Shown here: positions 42,401-52,900 of the stretch, in pieces
Numbering within the stretch: position 1 is the first letter of the stretch
Layout of the letters: the number at the start of each line of letters is the position of its first letter
NCBI RefSeq assembly: GCF_020882245.1
Contig: NC_083598.1
Span: forward strand, 68,113,858-68,177,857
Source: Rhopalosiphum padi
Taxonomy: Eukaryota; Arthropoda; Insecta; Hemiptera; Aphididae
DNA: 64,000 nt
Direction: 5' to 3'
Translations under genes and position numbers: made by a program
Notes under the pieces: model-generated
Told to the model about the DNA's origin: nothing
The model's input: the letters and a program-made list of their open reading frames with translations, nothing else
The model's database searches: none

Positions 42401-43265
42401 TTTATTTAATAAATAAAGTTCAAAATATAATTTAAATAATAATATGAACAGTAGACCCTTAAATTAATTTTTGTTGGAATTAAAATATGAAGTAGTATTA
42501 GTAATCATGATCAAAAATTATATTTATAGAATTATTAGGCACATAAACGTATGCAGAATTTGTTTATGGTGGGGAGGGGGGTTCTTTAGCTGTTTTATTG
42601 TTAGAATAAAATAAAAATTACTAATTACTACTAATAAGTAATAAGATTTATATTTAATAATAGAATAATAAATTGTATAATTGTACATATAATTGAATTA
42701 AATTACATTAAATAATTTGTTTAGGTTGTAAAATTGTAAATGGTGCTCCTGCTTATTCAAATTCTTATCAGAATATATTAAAATTAGCCGACATATTTTG
42801 TGTTAATGAATCTGAGGCAGAAATTTATACAAATTGCATAAAGAAAATTGATAGTATTGAATCAGCAAATGAAGTTTTATCTTTACTTTTAAAACAAGGA
42901 TGCAAAATTGTAATTATTACATTAGGACCATTAGGTGCCATATTTGCGTCTAAAGATGAACCAGAACCACAGTGGGTTAAAGTGCCAAAAATAGAAAATC
43001 CTATTGATACTTCAGTAAGTTATATTGATAAAATACAGTTTTGTTTATTTCTGAATGCTATTGAAAAATTGTCTGTATTTTATTTCAGGGCGCTGGTGAT
43101 GCCTTTTTAGGAAGTCTAGCTTATTTCATTGTCCATACACCAAATTTGAGTTTATATGAACAAATTAAAAGAGCGTGCATAATAGCTACAAAGACAGTTC
43201 AGTTTAAAGGAACCCAGAAAAGTTATCCTTTAAAAAAAGATTTACCCAAAGAACTTTTCAATTAA
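39491..43265 (+). CDS. RBKS: Ribokinase (6 exons)
   Basis: A PfkB-family sugar kinase that phosphorylates D-ribose to ribose 5-phosphate for nucleotide and pentose phosphate metabolism, probably cytosolic. Exons are 39491-39537, 41550-41682, 41786-41909, 41999-42172, 42725-43014 and 43089-43265. All phases are compatible, giving 314 residues, the usual length. An equally good donor six bases earlier (after 42166) would give 312. Diagnostic motifs are GSCSTD at the N-terminus, FGGKGANQC (37-45, ribose binding and PfkB signature 1), VAGAN after the second strand, the NESE motif (N187/E190, phosphate and Mg), and DTSGAGDAF with catalytic base D260. The end KKDLPKELF resembles animal ribokinases. 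All key residues are intact, so activity is expected. The GAPA segment replaces the common NPAPA by NGAPA. Confidence 0.95.
39670..39929. mobile_element. 260-bp hAT-like MITE in ribokinase intron 1
   Basis: It starts CAGTGGTGGTGCTAGATA and ends GCGTCACTACTG. The flanking 8-mers TACAAATG and CACAGATG match at six of eight positions, consistent with an aged target duplication. There is no ORF. It lies in the 2-kb first intron of the ribokinase gene, which otherwise holds only AT-rich DNA. Confidence 0.6.
42535..42590 (+). mobile_element. Eroded hAT terminus in ribokinase intron 4
   Basis: ACGTATGCAGAATTTGTTTATGGTGGGG followed by a G-run resembles the end of the element at 35541-36201 read inward (GCGTACGCAGGATTTTT then G-run). 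No other end is evident. Confidence 0.4.
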
Positions 43266-43276
43266 TATATGCATGA

Positions 43277-43282
43277 AATAAA
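43277..43282 (+). terminator. Candidate polyadenylation signal of ribokinase
   Basis: AATAAA lies 12 bases after the stop codon, which would make a very short 3' untranslated region. It was chosen by position and motif only. Confidence 0.5.
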
Positions 43283-43361
43283 TATATGAAGTTAATGTAA
43301 TATTAAAGTACTTAATTATAATTTATTTGTTGTATAAAATATGTTATTATATGCCAATATG

Positions 43362-43839
43362 CAAGGCTGGGCAAGTTAACAATTTTTTTTAACTCGTTAA
43401 GTTATTTTGAAAATAATAAAGTTAAATTAAGTTAAAAGTTACTCATATTTTTTTCATTAACTCGTTAAGTTAAAAATTAACTTTAAAAAAAAAAGTAACT
43501 AACTTAGTTTAAAGTTAAAATTTTCTAATTTGCAAGAACTAAAAATTCCAGATATATAATATTGTTTATTAGATAGTTTTTCTTTACACTCAAGAAAATG
43601 ACCAGGGACATTTAAAATGATACATCAAAGTACCAAATAGCTATCGAAAAACCTGATTTTCTAAAATAAATCCTAACATTTTGAATTATTCTTGCATTAT
43701 TCTTCAGACGACAAAAATTAACTTAATTTAGATAATTTTGAATAAAATTAACTTATTAAGTTAAAAATAAATTTGAAAAAAAAGTAAAGAGTTAATTAAC
43801 TTAACGTTTTAACTTTTAATTTGTTAATGCCCAACCTTG
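43362..43839. mobile_element. 478-bp hAT-type MITE built of GTTAAGTTAA repeats
   Basis: The termini are inverted: CAAGGCTGGGCAAGTTAAC on the left and, reverse-complemented, CAAGGTTGGGCATTAAC on the right. The flanking 8-mers CCAATATG and CTAATATG differ at one position and represent the target duplication. Much of the interior consists of degenerate AACTCGTTAAGTTA and TTAAGTTAAAA units in both orientations, so the element is itself partly self-complementary. It lies about 100 bp downstream of the ribokinase stop. Confidence 0.85.
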
Positions 43840-44900
43840 CTAATATGCGATTGTATTTATTATTAGCTTGAAAAAACATTAAACCATACTATAATATTTA
43901 ACATTATAGTAAGACAGTTTTTTTATCTATAGACTGACTCTGATTGAGCCATCAAGCTAATGAGATATATTTTAAAAAACTGAAATTTTATTCAATATTG
44001 ACAATATTAGTAGAGTATACAATATAAGTTACAAACATATATTTATTTTTATTTACATAAAAGTTACATTTTTTTTCTGTAACCAATTACCAATGGCAAA
44101 AATTTTCAATTTTACATGAGTCAACATGAAGTCTCTGTGGTTGCCTACTCTAAAAATCTGTATGGATTGAAAAATGAAACTATAAACTATAAATTCTTCA
44201 TGAGTTTAAAGAATTTAATACTAATTGTTGTAATAGTTTCCAAGTCTATGAACTTCATTCAAACGTACATTCATTTTTATATACATAGAAGAAAATTATG
44301 ATTTAAGTATAATAAGTAGTAACTGGTCCTGGTTACTTACTAAGTACTCCATGAATTATTTGTGAAAAGTTCATTCTTTATAAATTATAAAGACTATTTT
44401 ATTGCTTATTATTGTTTTTTGGGTTGTACAAAAACAAAATCATAAACATATAGAATTTATAATTATTTCCTATTGGCAATATTATAAATAAGGTACAATA
44501 AATGTTCATGGTGTACATACTATTTTAAATTTTAATTGTTTTTACAGTGACAACTGACAATAATAATAGCGATAGTAAAAAAAAAATATTCTTAATTATT
44601 TTAGAACTTGCTAGTCAGTAGTCATTTTTTAATTGTTAAAACAAAGTAAAACTAGAGTGAAAGGCTATAATTTTCAAGGATGCTTCTATTTTTTAAAAAC
44701 TAGTTTCATTTATATTATTATTTATTGAATACATGGGTGCCTAACCTAACCTATGGGTTTTCTAATTTTCATGGGGTGCCCAAAATCCTAAAATTATTTA
44801 ATTTATAAGTAAAATAAAAAAAAAATCAACAAAGCATTACTTGTCAACTTGTTTTATGACTTCTTTTGTATATTTTTACTATGAAAGGTAAACAAATTAT
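43840..44900. other. Intergenic stretch between MITE and transposase remnant
   Basis: AT-rich DNA with no supportable gene. Around 44732-44790 the words GGGTGCCTAACC and GGGGTGCCC recall element termini, but no pair of inverted ends was delimited. Confidence 0.4.
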
Positions 44901-44928
44901 ATGCAAATAAGCAACAATATTCTTTTTA

Positions 44929-45560
44929 TTATGTATAATAATGAATTAAAAATATTAAAATAAAAAGTTTTATAATATAATATATTCTTAAATTTCCTAA
45001 CAAATTTGAAAAGTATTTTGCCTGATTTTGGTTGCCTTTATAAATTTGTAAGTAATATTGATATTCAATGTTTATTTCTTCTTGTTTATGCATATTTAAT
45101 AATGCTACATCATTAAACCGTGTTTGCAACACAGAAAAAGAAAGCTCAGCTGTACACAACGAAACTGGTACGGTTAACATAATTTTTATTAATTTAACCT
45201 CTTCTGGAACCAAATTTTGTAAATGCGTCTCTTTTTAAAAAATCAATTGCATCAGACACTGAAATTTTAAATTTTTTTACCTTAGCAACATCTAACAACA
45301 TTACGATGTAAATTTGTCCCATCGAAATCGGAGTCATAATATTTAGTTATAAATGTTATAATAGATGTATTTATTTTTTTAGGATTCACCATTAAATTTT
45401 CTATTTTTGCGAGATGTTCAATTACTTTACTTTGAAATCTGTTATACAGAGCAGATGGAAACGTGATATCAATATATTTAAAACCTAGTGTTTTATATTG
45501 CTCTTTAGCCGACATGAAGTAATGTTCTTGCCCCTCTTCGATCATACGTTTTGGAGTTTT
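44929..45560 (-). pseudogene. Decayed hAT (ZMYM1-like) transposase
   Basis: Two minus-strand frames carry consecutive pieces of a hAT transposase C-terminal half. 45545-45282 reads EQYKTLGFKYIDITFPSALY and so on, through FDGTNLHRNVV. A third short piece follows in another frame (about 45300-45190, VKKFKISVSDAIDFLKRD). 45213-44929 then contains VPEEVKLIKIMLTVPVSLCT, AELSFSVL and FNDVALLNMHK. Intact relatives have a segment like RLKTYLRSTM between SFSxL and LALLN, and here it is deleted. There are therefore at least two frameshifts and one internal deletion. No terminal repeats could be fixed. It is inactive and unrelated to the flanking cellular genes. Confidence 0.85.
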
Positions 45561-45962
45561 TCATTATTTAGGTAGTTTGACTTCGCATAAACCTAGCTCT
45601 TCGGATTAGTTATTTATATCTTCCCATAATTGGTCAAAAACAAAAAACCTGATTTTCGTCTTTCTTCTATAGAAATTATGATAGCTTGAAAATGCAAAGA
45701 TTTTTTTTGTAGTTTCGAACTTTAATATCATAACTTGAAACACGAAATAAAAATCAAATCTATGAAGTTGTTTCAATTTGAATATAAATGTCATGCATTA
45801 GGCATTATACATATAATCATTTAATTAAATGTTCTAAAAAAAAAAAGAAAATGAAAAATTTTAAAAAAACTAAAAAAGCGTTAGTTATAATTGCGGTATC
45901 CATGGTATATATAGGTTATAAATGTATAATGTTTGTATGATTATTTTGAACCATCGTCTTCC

Positions 45963-46003
45963 GACCAAAGAGTTTTATAAAGAAATATCGAACCTCTTTG
46001 GTC
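45963..46003. repeat. Perfect 10-bp inverted repeat upstream of eIF4B
   Basis: GACCAAAGAG (45963-45972) and CTCTTTGGTC (45994-46003) are separated by 21 bases, so they can form a stem-loop in DNA or RNA. It lies about 360 bp before the start codon. It may be a regulatory hairpin, a protein-binding palindrome, or chance. Confidence 0.5.
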
Positions 46004-46019
46004 TCTGTGAACACGTTTT

Positions 46020-46980
46020 ACATAACAAGCAATGATTTGGTGCCGTGGGTTCTCATTGCTCAACGCTTGGCAAGACAGGTACCTCCCCCTCCTAGCAATC
46101 CCCACCAGCATCCATTCTGATAGTTTCCCTGAGCCCGTGCGTCACAAACACACCGACGTCCGCAACCGCCTCGTTCATTTTCTCCTCACACGGCGTCAAC
46201 GGTGTATTGCCGTAGCCGTTCAAACGAATAAAAACTGCACGAACGCGGTTTAACGTGTTACGAGTTTGTTTCGTTTGCAAAAGTCTGCGTCGCCACACTT
46301 GGGAGTCTACCAGTCGTCAGCGTTCCATACACTCAACGTCATCCGCACAATCGTTACAACAACCATGTCGAGTAAGTATTTTCCCTGTGTGGTCATTTTT
46401 GTCTGGCGTTTAACTGAGATATATGTCAAAATATCCGTCGGTTGAACGGACGCCCACCCGTTAAACGCGTCGTATTGAAAGGCGTCGGTGGCGGCATTGA
46501 CGCGCTCAGGCGCTCACGGTTATCGCGCGATTCGCATGTCTAAGATCTAACCATAGTGCCATTGGCCGTGACCACGTTTGTCCAAGTACGGCCTCCGAAC
46601 CATCGCCTGACCATAGAGAGCTCCGTCCTTATGAATTAATTTCAATCGATCGATAGACCGTTTCAACAGGATTCCGCATTGAAATCCCGTTCACGTGTTT
46701 TACACGCATCGTACGATGTTTTATCACACATCCGATGATAACAGGTCAATGGCTTCCGCGCGCATCGTCTGATGTATCCGCCTTACATCAAGCTATTTCG
46801 CGCCCGCCCGACGTTTGAAGCGTTTTGCAACACGTTCGATTTGTCTACTCTTGTCACCAAGGGAGTGCCCCCCAGAGCCCCGTCACTCGTCAGTGTCCGG
46901 TCAATGTCGCATGGCGTAATGTGAGGTTGCTGTGGTGGGGGTGAAGCGACCGTTACCTCTCAATCCTCCTACCATACCCC
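46020..46980 (+). promoter_or_regulatory. CpG-rich promoter and 5' region of eIF4B
   Basis: Composition changes sharply to CpG-dense, near-balanced GC across this ~950 bp, which spans the start codon at 46365 and the first part of intron 1. Such an island around exon 1 fits a broadly expressed housekeeping promoter. The leader ends TTACAACAACCATGTCG, a good animal start context (A-rich, C at -1 and -2). No TATA box is evident. Confidence 0.6.
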
Positions 46981-49900
46981 TTCCGTTCGTATGTCATGGC
47001 AGTCCTTTTTTATCTATCGATACGTTTTGTTACATAATGATATCAATTATGGTGTCTTGTCTTGTGAAGATAAACTCATTCAGAAGAAATAAGTTTAAGC
47101 TTTGTACAACCATGTAACTGGTGGATTTATTGGTTTTTCATCTAACTGTCTATTGGCCAGTTCCTATTAAAATGTCTTACCTATTCTCCATTGACATTTT
47201 TTATTAAATTTTCTATGTATGACTGTTCTTACTGTTTAACATTGTCAAATATTTTTACAAAATTTTCCTTGTATTGTAAATAATTTGATCTTAATTATAT
47301 TTTTTTCTATATATTATATAATTCAAAATGCACATAATTTTGATTTACATATGACAAGCATTTGGATCATCAGATTGAATTTTTTTTTAATAGCTAACAA
47401 TACATTCTTAAATATTTATTTACCCCTTATTTACTCATCTGTCCATTCTATGTATGTAGGGTATCTTTTAATTATTTGATTGAGTACTGTACAATAAATA
47501 CTATTGATAAAGCCAGCTAATATAATATGCATATATACTTAATTGATCATTATTTTTAGTTTACTGATCACCAAAACTATTCTGTGGCCGATTGCTTGTT
47601 TCGTATAAGCTATGTACCTGTTATTTTTTAACTTTCTTTGTGTTTGTTTATATTTTGATTTACACATTTAATTTCCAATTGAATAAAATAATTTATAAAA
47701 ATCTTAATTATCTTGACATTACCTAGTAAACTAAATTTTGCTTTCTTTAGTGAGGGATCAGTCCATTTTGATTAATCGATCAATCCGGAATGTTACATCT
47801 ATTCATTTAAAAAATATATATAGTAGTTTATTTCCTATTGATTTCATAATCAAAAAATTTTTGTTTTATGGTTATTAATAACTAATATCTTCCTAAAAGC
47901 ACCAAATTGTACTTGTATTGTCACTTTGGCCGTCAAATGGAAGTAAATTAAATTTTACTTTCTTTAGTGAGGGATCAGTCCATTTTGATTAATCCATCAA
48001 TCCGGAATGTTACATCTATTCATTTAAAAAAAATATGTACAGGAGTTTATTTCATAATTTAAAACTATTTGTTTTATGGTTATTAATAACTAATATCTTC
48101 CTAAAAGCACCAAATTGTACTTGTATTGTCACTTTGGCCGTCAAATGGAAGTAAATTAAATTTTACTTTCTTTAGTGAGGGATCAGTCCATTTTGATTAA
48201 TCCATCAATCCGGAATGTTACATCTATTCATTTAAAAAAAATATGTACAGGAGTTTATTTCATAATTTAAAACTATTTGTTTTATGGTTATTAATAACTA
48301 ATATCTTCCTAAAAGCACCAAATTGTACTTGTATTGTCACTTTGGCCGTCAAATGGAAGTAAATTAAATTTTACTTTCTTTAGTGAGGGATCAGTCCATT
48401 TTGATTAATCCATCAATCCGGAATGTTACATCTATTCATTTAAAAAAAATATGTACAGGAGTTTATTTCATAATTTAAAACTATTTGTTTTATGGTTATT
48501 AATAACTAATAACTTCCTAAAAGCACCAAATTGTACTTGTATTGTCACTTTGGCCGTCAAATGGAAGTAAATTAAATTTTACTTTCTTTAGTGAGGGATC
48601 AGTCCATTTTGATTAATCCATCAATCCGGAATGTTACATCTATTCATTTAAAAAAAATATGTACAGGAGTTTATTTCATAATTTAAAATTATTTGTTTTA
48701 TGGTTATTAATAACTAATATCTTCCTAAAAGCACCAAATTGTACTTGTATTGTCACTTTGGCCGTCAAATGGAAGTAAATTAAATTTTACTTTCTTTAGT
48801 GAGGGATCAGTCCATTTTGATTAATCCATCAATCCGGAATGTTACATCTATTCATTTAAAAAAAATATATATAGTAGTTTATTTCATAATTTAAAACTAT
48901 TTGTTTTATGGTTATTAATAACTAATATCTTCCTAAAAGCACCAAATTGTACTTGTATTGTCACTTTGGCCGTCAAATAAAAGTAAATTAAATTTTACTT
49001 TCTGTATTGAGGTATATCAGTCCGTTTTGATTAACCCGTCATTGGTATCGAGTGAGCTCACCTCGTTGTTTTTCATCGTTATTATATAATGAACATAGAA
49101 TATTGAAACTATTACTTAATTCTTTATATTTTAGTTATTTACAAAAAATGTTCTTACAATTTTTCTTAATCATAGGTATTTCAAAAATATTTTTTTATTT
49201 GGTTTTTATTTTATATGATCATTTTTTATACATAATAATGTAATAATATTATCATTACTATTCATTTTTCATTATTAAAAAATGTGTCAATATTACCTAT
49301 ATACAACGCACATATATGGATAATGCTAACATTGATAACATTGCATGTCAATATCTAATCAAGAAATATTTATAAAATTATTATATTTACAAAAGTATAT
49401 TAATTAGACACATGTCAATTAAAGGTTTAAATAGTATCAGATGAATCAAGTAAATAAGCGAGTAGTTCTCAAAAATACTTGTTAGGTGAGCGCCGCGATA
49501 TTAATAACGGGTTAATCCTTAAATCCAGAATGTTACATTCATTAATTTTTATCAATATATTGAATTTTTTATTTTATGCCAGTATATTATACTGGTTGTT
49601 ATTAAAATAATATTCTCGATAATTATTTAAATCAAGAAATTATAAATAGTGTATTATTCAGCATTAGCTATTGTTGGGGGCTCTATTGGTGGTTTTAGAC
49701 TGGACATAACATGGGTTATTTTGTTTTTAAAAAAAGATATTTGAAAACAAAATAAGTGAGGGGAAGAAATGTGTGATATCTTAATCTATTATTATAGGTC
49801 TTTGTACTACAAAAAATTATAATCCGCTGGTGTATATTTTATATTTGTTAAATGTATTAAGTACCTAAATAATAATTATTTTTATTGAAATTTTATTATA

Positions 49901-52900
49901 GGCAAAAAGAATAAAAAGCAGAAGTGGATATCAATAGAAACAGAAGTTATTTCAATTGCTAGCGGTACATGCTGGGCAGATGAAGCAGAAAAAGAACATA
50001 ATGGAAAACATGGTACATCTCTTTTCTTTATTGTACAGTTTAATATGTGTAAATACATTATTGTTTCAAAACTTGCCTTATGATGAATTTTTTAGAGCTT
50101 ATCCTCGTTTATTTAGTTGCTTAAGCTTCTTAACGAGAGTAACATCAGTCAACAAGAATCTTGCTTCAGGGGTTCACACTCTGAGTACTCTGTTACTTTA
50201 TAACCCCGGGAAGGTCTGAGACAAAATCGCAAACCCTCCAGCCGGGGGCCTTCTTGACAAAGTTGGGCAGGAGAACCAGAAATTGGCCCAGTTCTAAGAT
50301 TTTTAAGTCTGAGATGCCACTGGTTGAGACTATAATTTTGGGTACTGTTGGAACCTCCTGTGATTCGCATTTTTAGTTCAATTTGCAAGGTTCTAGCTAT
50401 GCTAGTATAACTCAATTCAGACTAATCTCTTGTTGACTGTTAATCTCTAAACCTGAGGGCTTTTTATTTAATATTTATTATTGATGTCATTTTTTTTGCA
50501 CAATTTCTTTAGAATTTGTTTTAGTTATTATCACTATTCATAATCAACATGTTCTGTTTTACCTAGAAATATTCATAATATAATGATATTGAGATGAAAA
50601 TACTATTTTTGTTAATACTGACAACTTGTATATATTATATCATGTTAAAAACTATTTTTTTTTTGCGTAGGATTTGCTGGTTTTGGATTTGAACCTAAGC
50701 CATTAAACCTTCCTAAGGCACCAAGAGCAGCATGTGAATCTATCATAGATGAAAGCACTGTGCCTCAAGAAGGACCGTTCTTGGTTCATATGTCAAATTT
50801 GCAGTTTGAAATTGATGAAGATGATATTTCAAATTATTTTAAAGGACTCAAGGTAAATTATTTGTCTTGAGTATATAACAAAAAAAGTACTTAATTATTT
50901 TATACTCCCGGTAAAACAATATTTATTTGGTATATCCTATGGCAGTGTTTCTCAACCTTTGTATTATGGCGACACACTATTAAAAATGTTCATACTTTGT
51001 GACACACACAAAAAAAAAATAAGAACAATACCTATTAATTTTTGTAAATATAGTGTCAACAAGGTTCGTGCATTTAATATTAGTACTTCCCACGACACGT
51101 TTGGACTTATTCGACGACACACTGGTTGAGAAACACGTTCTATGGAACAAATTTTATTCAGCCCGCAGACAAAGAATAAATAACACATATTACGACAACA
51201 TTATGTGTTATTTTTGTTAAATATTATTGGTTTTTAAATAATTTTTAAAGTTTTGATGGCCTGCAAAAAATTTTTAGATTTCTTATATGGCCCTTCAAAA
51301 ATATTAATTGGTGACACCTTTAGTATATTCTATGATTTGATCTTAATAAATAATAAATGTATTAAATAAATATACTCCATTAAAAATAAGATAATTACTA
51401 TGCGGCTAATTTATTTATAGTGGTATGGTTTTATTCGGGTTTTCAATCAGGAACCCATTAATGTAATCAGCTGTTGCTGCCAGATACTAATCTTATTTTT
51501 AATAGTGTTCAATAATACAAAACATTGAACAGTTTTGATAATTATAAATTATATTTAAATACATCAGTATTGTCTAAAGCTAAAAAGTTTTTATTATATA
51601 ACTCAGATATTTTTATTTGAAATATTAGGCAATTTGCACAGAGTTGATGATATTATTGTTATCAATAATTATTTGCAGAAACTGTGCTATATTAATTTTT
51701 CTTTAGACACCATATTATTGCTGATAAATGCTATAAATGGTCGCAAAGTAAAATACAGTTTCTAGAATAAATATTATTTATACTTTGATAAAATTGATTC
51801 TATATTTATACAGTACAGCATAATAATTATGAAAAAAAAAATAATAACATGCACAGAGTTGATAATCTTATTGCTGTCAATAAGTATTTTGCAGAAACTA
51901 TGCTAAATCAAATTTTCTTTAGACACTATTTTCTGTTAATAAATGCTTAAAATGGTCGCAAAGTAAAAGATAGTATAAGTTATGCTATTTAATAGCTTTC
52001 TGTTATAATAGTTAATATGATTAATTTTAAGTCTATTTAAAACGTTTTATGTTACAAATATTTAACTAAATTACTGCTAACAAAAAACATGCAGGTTTTT
52101 ATTATAAATAGATAAGATTTTTTGTTTAAATATTAATTTATAATTAATTTTGATAATTATCTAAATAAAGTTTCATGGTGATAGCAGATGAGATTCTAAA
52201 AGTAATACATATAAAATTCAACTGAATGTCAAGTTTTAATACATTACATTTTCATGAATAAATCTGCAAGTCTACCACTTTTTTGTTTAATAAGTACTTC
52301 AAATCATATAAATCACTTTAGTTTCTGAAAGTAGTGATTTTTACAATGGCAGTATTTATTAATAAGTAATAACAAAAACATGATATAATGGTTTCTTAAT
52401 ATATCAATATATAATATTTTCTGCATAAATGAATTAATAAACTAATACATTACTAATAGTAACTTACATTTCAAAATATCCTTAGAAGTAGACGTTGACA
52501 CAGTGATTTTCTATTTCTGGTAAAAATAATTTCCATGTTATGTAATAATTTACTATTGAATTTAAATTTAATAGATTCATTACAGTGACAATGTGAACCA
52601 ATACATAATATATAGCAGAATGGTTTTCAAAGTTTTTTTTTTAAATTTAGTGTAGACATTACTGAAATAATAAACAATTATAAGTTATACTTTTTCAATT
52701 ATTTTAATATTTTGTCCTACCAGTATTTATCTATTTGATTTGTAATGCTTAACTTACATAATATAACTTGCATACATGATGAATCAAAGGCGAATATTAG
52801 CATGTGGAGTTCCTTTCACTTGTTTGTGTTAGTTGAACCAATGTTATATGTATATAATTCAATAATTCTGATACTTATTAATTGAAATGATTATAGATAA

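Noticed and set aside
46032..46298. Open frames on both strands around the eIF4B promoter
   Set aside because: They reflect the low stop frequency of the CpG-rich island. The real start at 46365 is fixed by the splice phase into exon 2.
50149..50415. Minus-strand 88-codon frame in eIF4B intron 2
   Set aside because: It lies inside an inverted-repeat element and matches no protein. Read as element sequence.
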